From: Stentor coeruleus
Lineage: Eukaryota > Ciliophora > Heterotrichea > Heterotrichida > Stentoridae
Direction of reading: 5' to 3'
NCBI GenBank assembly: GCA_001970955.1
Contig: MPUH01000200.1
Coordinates: 19,468 to 83,467, forward strand
Length of the DNA stretch: 64,000 nucleotides
The notes under the pieces: model-generated
Told to the model about the DNA's origin: nothing
Database searches by the model: none
Seen by the model: the letters and a program-made list of their open reading frames with translations, nothing else
Program-made: the position numbers and the translations under genes
In this document: piece after piece, positions 41,474 through 52,709 of the stretch
Layout: each line of letters starts with the position of its first letter
Position numbering within the stretch: position 1 is the first letter of the stretch

Positions 41474-42331
41474 TTAGTTATTATCATCAGCAGCTTTAAA
41501 AAACTCAAATTTCTTAGCATTTCCAGGTTTAGGGGAATTTAATTCAGAACGTTCATATATATAACTATCCATAATAAGGTTGATATTTTTCGGGCTTAGT
41601 TCTAAATTTTCAGTCCCAAGGCGTTTTAAAACTTCAGTTACATCATCGACTTGATCAAGAATTTCTAATATTTTATGTACTTCTTGAAGTTTAATATCAT
41701 TTTTATCATCAAACCATGAGGTTATCGCTAAAGCATTATATGGGTGCATTGAATAGCTTATTGGAGAATTATCAACTATTATAACTTTTTTCAAATCACG
41801 TCCTAAAAGTGAAAGGTTTTTTACATAGCTTCCATTAGAGATTATACAGTCATTTCTAAATAGTCTACCTTTGACTACTTGATGTTTATCTATGAAGTCT
41901 ATTACTGGGTCTGCATAAGCTTTTAGACTTGCTGTGAAAATTACTACTTCAAATACTTTACCTACGTTTATTAGGAAATCTTCTACACCTGGGCGTATTA
42001 AAACATAGATATCAACTAAATTCCCATCGATAATAATTGATAATTTCAAATCGCACTTTTCTATTGGATGTAATGAACTGTGAACTAAAGTTTCGTCAAG
42101 ATCAAGAATTAAAGTCTTTTTGCCTTCAATGCTATGAGGCTGGAGTAGCGTGATTTCCTCAGAACTCGCTTTGTGTTGAACAAAAAAGCATGAGCACAAC
42201 TTAGAAAACACTCTTAATATACAAGGCTTCCTTGTCCTAGTGTAGCATTGCTGGGTGTTATTCAAAGAACTTTCATCACAAGGCTGGATAATTTTGCTAT
42301 TCTCGATAGAATTTTGCAAAGATGTACTCAT
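41474..42331 (-). CDS. FCP1/SCP-like (NLI-interacting factor-type) phosphatase
   Basis: 285 residues. A Cys-rich N-terminus is followed by a HAD-type SCP domain at about 70-240: LILDLDETLVHSS (catalytic DxDxT), LIRPGVEDFL, VVIFTASLKAYADPVID, and KVIIVDNSPISY with the downstream conserved WFDD. These are hallmarks of CTDSP/Dullard phosphatases, which remove phosphate from Ser/Thr residues (RNA polymerase II CTD, lipin, SMADs). The C-terminal tail is short. Substrate unknown; ciliates encode many paralogs. Single exon. Confidence 0.92.
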   Translation of the reverse strand: MSTSLQNSIENSKIIQPCDESSLNNTQQCYTRTRKPCILRVFSKLCSCFFVQHKASSEEITLLQPHSIEGKKTLILDLDETLVHSSLHPIEKCDLKLSIIIDGNLVDIYVLIRPGVEDFLINVGKVFEVVIFTASLKAYADPVIDFIDKHQVVKGRLFRNDCIISNGSYVKNLSLLGRDLKKVIIVDNSPISYSMHPYNALAITSWFDDKNDIKLQEVHKILEILDQVDDVTEVLKRLGTENLELSPKNINLIMDSYIYERSELNSPKPGNAKKFEFFKAADDNN

Positions 42332-42804
42332 ATTATATATAAATTAAACTCATTCAATTGTTTTTTATAGTAATCCTTATAGTTTGATTTAGGCAAAAAA
42401 AATCTAGAACAGCGAGTTGTAGTTATTGACCAAGTTTAAAGCATACAGTAAACCACTAATTATTATTATAATTGATTTAACTGAGCTAACTATTAAAAAC
42501 ATTTACTTTTTTTACTTTTCTTATAAAAATGACTTTCACTCTAACCTTTCTGCCTCAAAATTTTTAAACAGTATTTTTTACTATATTCTCACATTATTTT
42601 ATCATTATTCAAAATATTGCTTCTACAATAACATCTAATAGTAATCACACAATCCTTATCGAAAAAATTTCTTTTATTAAATAAATTCCTTACCTAAAAT
42701 TCATTTAACCCCAATTCAAAATTTCTTAAATCCTTGGCTCAAACCTAAAAATCCATGATCCAATTTTATATGAAAATTAAACATAAACTTATTAGATTAA
42801 ATAG
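42332..42804. other. AT-rich intergenic region
   Basis: A 70-codon plus-strand frame at 42426-42638 is AT-rich without motif and is not called. Confidence 0.45.
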
Positions 42805-45357
42805 TTACTTTTTCAATATTTCTAATAAAGTTGTCATCAAACCGATGCTGTTTAATACTCGTTGTTTACATGTTTGAATATTTGGTATATTCGATATTAT
42901 ATCTTTTTTTAATGATGAGCATTGATGAAGTAAAGATTCTTTTGAATTATTATCAGTAGCCTTATTAAAAGATACTAATATAGGATGAGATAAGGGAAGG
43001 CAGCCAGAGTATAGAGAAGCTGAGTCTAAATCCCCATTTTTACGAATATACTTGTATGAAACAACATCTTTAAGGATATCTTCAGCTAGATTGTAGTTCC
43101 CAGCTTGTTGACAAGAAATTATTGCTTTGAGTTTTTCAAGCATTTTTTTAAGGCTTTTGTTTTTCTTTTCCCTAATTTCACGGCAACGGAGAATAGTTCG
43201 AGTGATACTTTTCCTCCAAAGAAACCTTATATAATTAGAAAACCCTTCATAGGATAATATATCAACATAATTTTTATCAGGTACTTGTTCAGTAGCTTTT
43301 CTAAAACTTGATGACTCTTTAGTAAAATGTTTAATCATGTCATGATCAAGTAAATAAACTGTTGAATTTTCTACTGCTTTACAATGAAGTTTATGTATTT
43401 GGTTTTTATGTATCCCTAAGTTAGGATATATAAGCGTCCCTTGGTTCATAAGAGCTATTTCTACTTCTAGAAGATGGTCAGATGATAAGATTTTACTATC
43501 ATCCTCACTACCTTCTGTCATAATCGGAACAACCTCAGCTTTTATTGTCTGACCCTTAGCAACTCTTATATTCATAACAACTTTTTCATTTTCTTGATTT
43601 TCAGTCTCCATTACACTTTGTGAAGTCCCAATATCTTTATAATGACTTTGTCTATTTTCATTAAGCATTATACTTAGTTTTAATGTTCCACTAGCTAATG
43701 CATAAACACCTTTCATATATTCTCCACTTTTAAAAAGGTATTCACCTGAATAAATTTTTAGTACCTTCATTTTGTAAACTGTATCGTCGAATATTTCGCT
43801 TGGGAGAGATTCGAAAATTTCTGATTGAGTGAAAATACTTTGTATATAGCTTTTCCATGGATCTTTGTATTCTTTGATACGGCATTTTAACTCATCGATT
43901 ATATATGGGAAAGCGTTTGTTAAAATACGAAACTCATCTTTTCCAAGATGGGCTACTGTGCTAAAACCATGGCTGACAACAGTGGCTGTACGATAAGTTT
44001 TATAAAGCAATCCAATTTCTCCAAACTGCATTCCTTCATTTATACTACAAACTTTAGTTTTTTTATGATTTTTCAACTTAACAAATACAGCACAAACACC
44101 GTTTACTAATATATAAAAATCAGCAGCTCTTGTTCCTTCAGTAATAATCTCTTCTTCAGGCTGATAAAAAGTATAATTAACACGGTTTATAATAAAATCA
44201 GACAATTTAGGGTCGTCTAGAAATAGGAAATTCTTTGTCAACATAGGCTGATAAATGCATTTTAGGACTTCTTTTTGTAATAAAGGGGATATATAATGAC
44301 AAAGTCTTTCAAATTCCACTTGTGAGCTCAATGTTGGGTAAATATTTGTGATGAAATCCAATACTTTCTTTTTGATTGATTTAGAAGTTTTCATGCGATT
44401 TATAACAGAAATGCTCATGTCCAGTGCTTTTTTTCTTCTTTCGTATTTTATGCCTAAACGAGATGTGAACATGAGGATTTCTCCAAAGAGATAAGATGTT
44501 ATAACCATGCCTAAGATTATAAGAATACAAGCAGCCCATATTTCTTCATATGTACTTGGGACAACTTCCTGACCAAATATCAGCCAGATTCCTTCAAAGA
44601 GATTTGTTATATATTTTCTCCATAAAGAGTAACTATACAACTCAGTATATCCTTTTTCTACATCCTGATAAGGAATCCACCTCTCATTTTCCCTAACAAC
44701 AATAAACCAAACACACCCTGCTATATGGACTACAAGTAAAAAATTTGTTATAACAAACCCTAATCTTAAAAGCAATGAAGCTTTACTCTTCGACATAAAA
44801 CTAATCCTCCTCAACCTCAAAATCTTCAACAAATTTATAATAGTTATACTTGGTCCATGCTTATTTCCTAACAAAAACAACAATTTATCTATAGGAAACG
44901 TTGACACAACATCAACCCAGAATTTTTTTTTCAAATAATTTCTCCAGATTTTTTTCCAGTTAAAGATTTCTTGTCCTTTTTTGTCTTTATATGATGTGAA
45001 GAATTTTAAAATAAAGTCAATTGTGAAGAAAAAGTCGATAATTGTATCCACAATAATTAGTGTTATAGATTTGTTTTCATAGAAAGCAGTTGTAAATGGG
45101 ATTACAACACATGAGTAGATTGATAAGATTATACCAATGAATTCCCAGTATTTATAGAAAGGGCTAGAGATTTTGATTAGGGACTTTTTTATTAGTCGGG
45201 AGGTTTTTGATTCTGATTCAGAGTATTCGAAACCTAAGAGTTCTTCGGATTCATCGTTTTCTTCGTGGTTGAAGAGAGGTTGGAAACCGAGACAGTCTTT
45301 GTTTAAATTGCGACTACAGTGAGTTTGTAGTTCGGCCTGGTTAAATTCCATTTTCAC
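42805..45357 (-). CDS. Cyclic-nucleotide-gated ion channel with GQE pore and tandem CNBDs
   Basis: 850 residues. Six membrane spans lie at about 72-300, with S4 LLKILRLRRI (fewer arginines than K+ channels). The pore loop LFEGIWLIFGQEVVPS has no GYG filter; GQE sits at 262-264. CNBD1 (about 375-475) keeps the phosphate-binding cassette FGEIGLL...RTATV. A second, divergent CNBD-like region follows at about 500-690. The C-terminus is charged and helical. The lack of GYG with Gln-Glu resembles CNG or plant CNGC pores, which conduct mixed cations and not only K+. Gating by cGMP/cAMP is expected. CNGCs in ciliates would link second messengers to ciliary beating or contraction, but that is inference. 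Confidence 0.88.
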   Translation of the reverse strand: MKMEFNQAELQTHCSRNLNKDCLGFQPLFNHEENDESEELLGFEYSESESKTSRLIKKSLIKISSPFYKYWEFIGIILSIYSCVVIPFTTAFYENKSITLIIVDTIIDFFFTIDFILKFFTSYKDKKGQEIFNWKKIWRNYLKKKFWVDVVSTFPIDKLLFLLGNKHGPSITIINLLKILRLRRISFMSKSKASLLLRLGFVITNFLLVVHIAGCVWFIVVRENERWIPYQDVEKGYTELYSYSLWRKYITNLFEGIWLIFGQEVVPSTYEEIWAACILIILGMVITSYLFGEILMFTSRLGIKYERRKKALDMSISVINRMKTSKSIKKKVLDFITNIYPTLSSQVEFERLCHYISPLLQKEVLKCIYQPMLTKNFLFLDDPKLSDFIINRVNYTFYQPEEEIITEGTRAADFYILVNGVCAVFVKLKNHKKTKVCSINEGMQFGEIGLLYKTYRTATVVSHGFSTVAHLGKDEFRILTNAFPYIIDELKCRIKEYKDPWKSYIQSIFTQSEIFESLPSEIFDDTVYKMKVLKIYSGEYLFKSGEYMKGVYALASGTLKLSIMLNENRQSHYKDIGTSQSVMETENQENEKVVMNIRVAKGQTIKAEVVPIMTEGSEDDSKILSSDHLLEVEIALMNQGTLIYPNLGIHKNQIHKLHCKAVENSTVYLLDHDMIKHFTKESSSFRKATEQVPDKNYVDILSYEGFSNYIRFLWRKSITRTILRCREIREKKNKSLKKMLEKLKAIISCQQAGNYNLAEDILKDVVSYKYIRKNGDLDSASLYSGCLPLSHPILVSFNKATDNNSKESLLHQCSSLKKDIISNIPNIQTCKQRVLNSIGLMTTLLEILKK

Positions 45358-46670
45358 TTTATAAATAATTCAATTTTCTGCAAGATTAGCGTCATTATTG
45401 AAGTTCTAAGCAAGTCGATGGAAAATCTGTGTAGAAACGATTTTGTTGTATTGTGTCTTGATGATAAAAAAAAACTAATTCCCATATTGAATAAGCTGAC
45501 TTCTTATCTTATTAACTTTATTTCTTTAGCAGGTTATCCAAATCAAAAAAATATTTATAAGATAAGAAATAACTCTGGCTATTCGATTTCCAAGAGTAAA
45601 TCATTAGATATACAATGGCTTATAAATAAATCTACGTAAAAAAAGATGAAAAATACGGAAAGATTTGGAGGTAAGTCTTATGAAATTTTTTTGAAATAAC
45701 TTAAAAAAACAACACTAGAGCAGGATTTGAAAGTAAGAGTTTTTTTTGTTAAAAACTTAAAGGAGAACAAAATTTGTCAATATGAAATAGAAAAATTGTT
45801 CTTTTTTAAACTTAGGAAATAAGGTTATGAAGATTGCATGAGACTTTTTGAAAATAATTATGTTATGTATTTAGCAAAGGATAATAGTTATAGAAAGAAT
45901 AGCTAGGCAGGTTAAAATTTCTGAAGTTTTTAAGGATGTGATTAGGAATTAGCTTGCAAGGCTTGACCTTTGATCATGCTAGTATATGCAAACTCATGCT
46001 TTTTTGAAGCAATTTTCTAAGCACATGCATTCTTTTTTGTATAGTTTGGTTTTATCTAAAGATTTTACACAATCTTTGAAGTAAATATTTAGCAAATCTT
46101 TATACAGTTTAAGTTCTTGTTTCACAACCATACACTATATTCTTGTGTCCGCTGGATTTACATAACATAACTATCTGCTTTTTATTTATCATAATTTTTA
46201 TGTGCAATACAAGATTAGCATCATTTTTATTTAAAGAAATATGATTTCATATACAAAAAACTTTAATCTAAGTTTAAAACAATAGTTTATTTATAAGACT
46301 TAATCGATATAATAACATTATTTGACAATTAAAGTTCTCGATATGAGAAATTTATAAAATTTAGTATTTTTACTATAATAGAATAATAAAATTATTGTTA
46401 ATTACAATGCTAATGAATAACCAGAACCATATTTCTGATTTTTTGCATATAAGCCGGTATATGGGTAAGGTAAAATTGACTAAGTTATTTCATAAAAATT
46501 TTAAGCTGCCTTTAAACTATAAAGATAGTAAAAATTTATTAAAAACATATCCAAAATAACAAAAAATAATACTTTTAAGGAAACAAACTAAAAATTTACA
46601 TCAATTAAATGATTATGATATATTTAAAACTCAAATCTAAAATTATAAAAAATTTGATTCTAATACTATT
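45358..46670. other. Intergenic region with decayed coding-like sequence
   Basis: A 73-codon frame at 45418-45639 (MENLCRNDFVVLCLDDKKK start) and scattered fragments to about 45920 (for example YEDCMRLFENNYVMYLAKD in another frame) look like one decayed gene. No family was recognised. The rest is AT-rich spacer. Confidence 0.35.
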
Positions 46671-49031
46671 CTAAATATTATTACTTTGAAGCATAGGTAT
46701 AATAGAATCAGAAAAAGCCCTACGATTGCTTCGATTTGACCTTTTTTGTCCTTTTATCATAAATGCTAAAGCTCCTAAAAATCTTAAAATAACAATAGCT
46801 AGTCCACCCATGCCAACCCAATATATAAAAATGCTATAAGATTGTCCGCTAACATTCAAAGCATCAAATGAATAAGCAAAACCTGAGTTCATTAAAAACC
46901 AAAAACTAACATAATATGCTCTATACCGTTCATAATCACTTTTTGTCTCTGATTCTTTTGCCGTCAGCTCACTTGATCTATTTCCCCATGTACAATCATG
47001 GACATTACATACTGCATAAATTGTAAAAATATTTATATATGTAGGAGTAGCAAGTAAATATTGAATTATGCCTTTTAAAACATTACAAATACACTTGTTT
47101 AAACAAAGTAGTAACATATACGAACCTAAAGTAAAAACAACAGGTATCCACACATATTTCGATCCTAAATATCTTTCAAACATAAACAACAATAGCGCAA
47201 TATAAATTATCATATACAAAGCATAAAGTAATGATAAAGTCCAAAAAGCTCTATTTGCTGATTTGATATTGCTTCCAAGTGATAAAACAACATTAGCTAT
47301 AATTAAAAACAAATACATGGCAATAAGTACTTTCCCAACTCCACTAAGTTCTTCTGTATTATCCCCAGCTGGAAACTGTTTTCTCAAACATATCGACAAT
47401 GAAAGATAAAATCCACCTATAATAAAAAACGAATAAAAAACATTTGCCGCATAATAAAAAACCATCAAACTAAACAAGAGTTTTCTAAAACAATTATGCC
47501 CAGATCTCCAAATAGAGCCTATATGCCAGATGATATCTATTAAAGCAAACCATGAACCATTTATCCAACGTCGTCTTTGTAGTACCAAATCAGTAAATAT
47601 TGTTGGAGGGTCAGTATTAGCTTTTGCATTACTAACATATTTTAATATATTGTTTTTACCTTTACATGTAACAAGTGCCATACATAAAACTCTATCTTCA
47701 GCTAGATAAATATTGGACATGTAACAACTATTTAGTGGTTGACGTAAAGATTTGAAATAATAATTCCATAAAGGACCGTCAATGTCATCAATCATTAAAG
47801 ATTTATATCGATAAGCACTAAAAGCTCCAGGTAAAACAGTAATATATCCTATTAAGCTTTCAAGGGCTTTATCGAATATATGTGCGAATTTATATTCAAC
47901 TAATTGTGTTTGGTATAATAAATCAGTCAAATGCACATCTTTAATCTTAGGAATAATTTCTCCACATACTCCTGCAACCATATCATCATCGAATGCTCTA
48001 CAAAGATTTTCTATTGCATCAATTTCAGGCTCAGTTCCAACATCAACTAAAAGAACATATTCTGGATTTGCGGGTTTACAAAAAGCCCTAAAAAACCACA
48101 AATGACTATTAAGTTTACGTTTGTTTTTCTGTTTAACACAAAAGAAAACTTTAATTTTTCCTAGTCCTTCTTCAAATTCTACATCATTTACAAAGCAGTA
48201 AGCTATTAGTTTTTCGGCTTTAATTTTAGCACGCTTTTTTGGATCATTTATGTCAGATTGCTCTGCTAAAACTTCTATTCCGTAATCTTTTTTCAAAAGC
48301 TTATCAAGTTTTTCCTCTTTACTGCCTGAAGTTATGTTGTGCTCATTAAATATTTTTTCAAGATTAAAAAGATCTTTATAGTATTCATGATTAACATAAG
48401 GGTAAAATGCTTTTATCCCATCAACAATCACAACAACGGCAACTCCATCTTTTATTTTCTTTTCTTCTTCTTTTTTCTCTTCTTCTTTATTTTCTTCTTC
48501 TTTTTTCTCTTCTTCTTTATTTTCTTCTTCTTTTTTCTCTTCTTCTTTATTTTCATTTTTAAAAAATCTGCAATTCTCAGATCTTAAATTTTTATTTATT
48601 GCCAACATAGTCTTTTTAAACAGTTCAGGATCTTCTTCATACATGGTTACAGCAATAAGCAATTCATATTTATCAGCCTCAATCAAATCTTTTATTTCAT
48701 TTCGTTTTAGAGATTGGTTTGGCTGAATACTTTCTTTTCTTGGATTTTGGTTATTTTGATTATTAAGGCTTTCTGTTGGTTGTGCTGGGTTTTGATTTTT
48801 TGAAATTAAGGTTTTCTTCTTATCTGCTAGAAATGAACCGAAAAAAAACTCACCTAAATTTTTATCATTATAAAAGGGATGTAAAATATCGACTTCATTA
48901 GCTTTTTCAAATGAATCATTGAATACTTCTTTGATCAAATTTTCATTGTTTTTACTGTTGTCTTCAAGCTCTTCATGATAAATTCCTATTTTCCAGTATT
49001 TGGGAGAGTCTCCAGGGTTTCGAATTGACAT
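46671..49031 (-). CDS. Chitin synthase-like family 2 glycosyltransferase
   Basis: 786 residues with the chitin synthase catalytic core: LLIAVTMYEED (about 125), DVGTEPEIDAI (330), VAGVCGEIIP (352), VEYKFAHIFDKALESLIGY (378), EDRVL (445) and QRRRW (485), the product-binding signature. About seven membrane spans follow at 515-770. The enzyme polymerises UDP-GlcNAc into chitin at the plasma membrane. Cysts of several ciliates and folliculinid loricae are known to contain chitin, so a cyst or lorica role is plausible. An unusual Glu/Lys-rich low-complexity insert lies at about 160-192 (EEEKKEEENK units), between the first motif and the core. ATG at 49031; single exon. Confidence 0.93.
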   Translation of the reverse strand: MSIRNPGDSPKYWKIGIYHEELEDNSKNNENLIKEVFNDSFEKANEVDILHPFYNDKNLGEFFFGSFLADKKKTLISKNQNPAQPTESLNNQNNQNPRKESIQPNQSLKRNEIKDLIEADKYELLIAVTMYEEDPELFKKTMLAINKNLRSENCRFFKNENKEEEKKEEENKEEEKKEEENKEEEKKEEEKKIKDGVAVVVIVDGIKAFYPYVNHEYYKDLFNLEKIFNEHNITSGSKEEKLDKLLKKDYGIEVLAEQSDINDPKKRAKIKAEKLIAYCFVNDVEFEEGLGKIKVFFCVKQKNKRKLNSHLWFFRAFCKPANPEYVLLVDVGTEPEIDAIENLCRAFDDDMVAGVCGEIIPKIKDVHLTDLLYQTQLVEYKFAHIFDKALESLIGYITVLPGAFSAYRYKSLMIDDIDGPLWNYYFKSLRQPLNSCYMSNIYLAEDRVLCMALVTCKGKNNILKYVSNAKANTDPPTIFTDLVLQRRRWINGSWFALIDIIWHIGSIWRSGHNCFRKLLFSLMVFYYAANVFYSFFIIGGFYLSLSICLRKQFPAGDNTEELSGVGKVLIAMYLFLIIANVVLSLGSNIKSANRAFWTLSLLYALYMIIYIALLLFMFERYLGSKYVWIPVVFTLGSYMLLLCLNKCICNVLKGIIQYLLATPTYINIFTIYAVCNVHDCTWGNRSSELTAKESETKSDYERYRAYYVSFWFLMNSGFAYSFDALNVSGQSYSIFIYWVGMGGLAIVILRFLGALAFMIKGQKRSNRSNRRAFSDSIIPMLQSNNI

Positions 49032-49604
49032 AATTATATAAATGGGATTATATTATGATAGTTAGGAGTTTATGCTAAAGAGGATAAGTTTTTTTATTGG
49101 GAAATAAGTGAAAATCAAGAAGAGTTTAGAATGCTAGTGGTAATTTTATCATTTTAAATAAAATTATAATCCAAAAATATAAAATCGCATTTTAGACGAG
49201 TAAAGTTCGGATAAATTTGAATGTAAATCGATATTAATAAACCTTTACATATGTTTTTATATAATCTCAGTATATTTCACCAAATGACCATTGTTATTAA
49301 TAATTTTTATAATAATAATTCAATAAATTGTATATTCTATAAAATTATCCATAATATATGACATAACCTTAACTTTACTTTAAAAATTCCTGTACTCAAA
49401 ATGTTTATTTTTCAATACTCCCTGCATATTTCTCTATATTTAAAATACTAGTAACTATTTTTCTTTATTAAAATTCCTCAGATTTTCTAAAAATAAAATT
49501 AAAAAAGTTTAAATCAAAAACCAAAAATACTTTTTGATACTCATAAACAAAACTAGGAAAAACCTAAGATATTTAAAATAATTCGCATTTTTACTAAAGC
49601 TTAA
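49032..49604. other. AT-rich intergenic region
   Basis: No gene supported. Confidence 0.5.
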
Positions 49605-50981
49605 TTATTCTTCTAAATAATGATAATTATTGTTTTTTAGATTTGGAAAACACTTATTCTTAATGTATTTGCAAAGTTTTGATATTAAAACAAGAATGCT
49701 AATAAGAGGAGCAATAGCAACCCAAATAATTTTAAGTATGAATGCGGTGAAGTATGATACACGTAATTTTCCTAAACAGCTTCTTTGATCAACAGTAAGA
49801 TCTATATAGAGATTAAATGCAGGAATATACAAAAGAGCAATAATAACAAAAGGTAAAAACAAGAACCCTAAAACAAGCATAAAAGTTGTTACCTTTCTTT
49901 TTGGTTTTGTCCTATTTCTCATTAAAGCATTATAAATACGAATTTCTTGAGCAATATTATCACCATCATGATGAATCCGTTGATTAATTCCATAACCTAA
50001 ACACTCACAACGAGCATCATGTGATTTAGGCTTTAAGCAAACCCAACAAAACTCATGCATACATATAATACATATCATATGATCACAACCTTCATTTTTT
50101 TCTATTTTATATTTGCAAACCGGACATTCTTTAACATTTTTATCTTTAGCCCATGTGTTATACTCTTTTTCTTGTATTTCATCACATGTATTTCCTTCAT
50201 GCCATCCTTTTCCACAATCAAAACACATTTCATAATAACAAACATTGCAAAATTGATGAGCATCAGTTTTTGAACCTTGAATATAACCTTCACAGTCAGG
50301 CTGAGGACAGAATTTTGTAAATGGGTCATTTAAGAGTTGCTTTACTTTAAGAAACTTATAATATTTAGAAATAAAATTTGGAGAGATAAATGATTGAATA
50401 AGTGTATCTGTAAAATAAACATTACATGTTTTTCCTGGACAAAGGATTTTTAAAACATTCGATTCTGAGATTAGAATTTCAAGGTAGGTTTTTATACAGT
50501 TTTTACAATAAAGATGATCTTTACAATCAGAGATATGAATTAAGTCAATGGTTTCTTCATAACAAATCCCACAAATTCTTGAAAAGCTTTTAATTTCTTG
50601 TTTTGGCATATTGATTGAAAATCTTTCGTTAATACTTTGTATGCTGGCTTTTTTGTTTTGTCTGTTTTCATTATGTGGTAAGTATTTTGAGTGTTCTGAT
50701 GCGTTTTCAGAACAAATTTCACATAGTCCTTTTTCATTTGCTTTTTAAAAATTACGAATAAACTCATGATTCCATCCTTGATGATCTTTTGTAAGAAAAT
50801 CTACAAGTTCATCAATATCGTTTGAATCAGTATATAAAATAGCTGTTCTAATTGCTTCACGTGAGAAGCCAATTTCAAAAAGGGTGTTGAAAGTATAAGC
50901 TCTAAGAAAATTATAATTTGATTTGAAAGAATTTGATTTCAAGGAATTTGATCTCTGATATTCATCAGGATATGAATCCAT
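49605..50981 (-). CDS. RBR E3 ubiquitin ligase, copy A (spliced)
   Basis: Exons 50981-50756 and 50740-49605 give 453 residues across a 15-nt intron. A UBA-like region lies at about 25-75 (FNTLFEIGFSREAIRTAILY). RING1 is at 132-182 (CGICYEE...CKDHLYCKNC), IBR at 215-265 (CPQPDCEGYIQG...CNVCYYEMC) and RING2 at 282-322 (CPVCKYKIEKNEGC, catalytic Cys at 294, then HEFCWVC). Two or three membrane spans follow at 360-440. RBR ligases take ubiquitin from E2 onto the RING2 Cys before substrate; the C-terminal spans resemble RNF144/RNF19 types. All zinc ligands and the active Cys are present, so it should be active. It lies head to head with copy B. Confidence 0.9.
50741..50755 (-). other. 15-nt intron in RBR copy A
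   Basis: GTAATTTTTAAAAAG on the minus strand; contains an in-frame TAA. Removal gives EFI-P-NEKGLCEIC, matching the paralogs. Confidence 0.9.
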
Positions 50982-52709
50982 TTTTTTATATAAAATCTTC
51001 CTTTTTATAAAGATTTACTTAAATTAGCTTGGTAGAATTTCATGGCAAATTGATGTGATGCACAGAGAATTATTAAAATGTTGTGGATATTAAAAAAAAT
51101 TATACTAATCTTTGTATATGAATAAGGATATTTAGAAGATGGTTAAACTAAAAATTATTATTTTTTAAAGAATTCTTAAGTTTATTTTTAGCCAGGATAA
51201 AAAATTGAGTTAGTTTTTAAAGAGGATATTTTTGTTAGAGATTTGAGATTTGTATTATGAAATGAAATATGCTGGAATTATTATTAATTTTTTATTTCCT
51301 ATATGCAATTTTTTAAATTTAGCTTTTGACNTTATTTTTGATTTAAGTACCTAGGAAATAATATTATATAAACTATTGAAAATACATGCATTCTAATAAA
51401 ATTATTTGATGATCCTTAAGTTTAATGAAATGGGACAAATTTACTAATTCTAAATCTGATAATAAATCCATAATAATTCTGTGCTTAATAATTTTTACCC
51501 ATTGATCGATGTTATTACTTATACAATTTTTATCATTTTTGGTATTAAATTCATAATAATAAAGATGATTCCTTTATTTTCAAGAAGAGATTCTTTATTT
51601 GATTTCCTTAAATGATTTTACTTTATTAAAATTTAGTGCTTATGATATTAATTTAGTTGCAAATTGGAAAATTAATGAATTGATTTTTTTGGTACAAAAT
51701 TAGCTTTAAATTTTATACTTTTTACTAATATGCTTTAAAAAAAAATGATTAAGACTAATAATTGCTGATTTTATATTTATAAGGTACAGTATGACTAAGA
51801 AGATTCATTAATTACAAAATGATTGTTATAAGAATATGCTCTTATATAATCTTAATTTGAGATAGAGGAACTTGAATTTTTACAGTCATTAGTAATGAAA
51901 TCTATTTTGATATATAAATCTTAATTTTCTTGATATATAAATCTTAATTTTTTTATCAATGAGGTTAAAAAATAATTACTTAAACTTTTGAGAATTTTCC
52001 TTACAGCAATTGAAAAATATTATCATTCAAAAATAAATGACTATTTTACCAAGTATTTTATATGAAATTTTCGATTATTTTAACTTGTATGAACTGTCAC
52101 AATCTACAATAATTTATACAAAAATATTAGAGTTAATAATTTCGATTACTGTTTGTATTACTCTAAAAGAAATAAATTCAATACGTGTCATATAAACATC
52201 TCTTTAATTTTATAATATAAATAAAATCTCATTATAGCAGATTCTGGAGTAAGATTAGCATAACTATTAGGCTTTACATATGAAGAAAATTTAGTCATTT
52301 TTTTTTATATTTTTTCAATGTAGATAATCTTATATTTTTTTAAGAAAAAGTTTTTAAGATAAGAATATTTGCTGATTTATAATCCAAACAAAAATTAGCT
52401 AATTTTATGAATTCTAGTATGATAAAACTAAGAAAAATACTATTCTAAAAAGCATAGTGATAGTAGGTAAAGTTTAAGTAATGACATAAGTACGGATCAT
52501 AGACTATAATTAATCAAAGTCAAAATTTTAAAGATAGTTATAGTTTTAATTTTTAATTCTATGATTAAAAATTCTTATCGCAGACAGTGCATAAAAATCA
52601 TTTATAAAAAAAAATTCTAAATTATATGCTTTTAATCTCTAGTTCAAAACCTGCTAAGAGTGTATTTAAGTTTAAAAACAATCATTGGAGAATTAAGAGG
52701 CTTATAAAA
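50982..52709. other. AT-rich region between head-to-head RBR copies A and B
   Basis: 1.7 kb at very high AT with a single N at 51331 (no clear flanking duplication). No gene seen. It would contain the promoters of both RBR copies. Confidence 0.5.

Noticed and set aside
42426-42638. 70-codon plus-strand ORF
   Set aside because: AT-rich composition and no motif.
48339-48587. Phe-rich ORF on the plus strand
   Set aside because: It is the antisense of the Glu/Lys repeat of chitin synthase.
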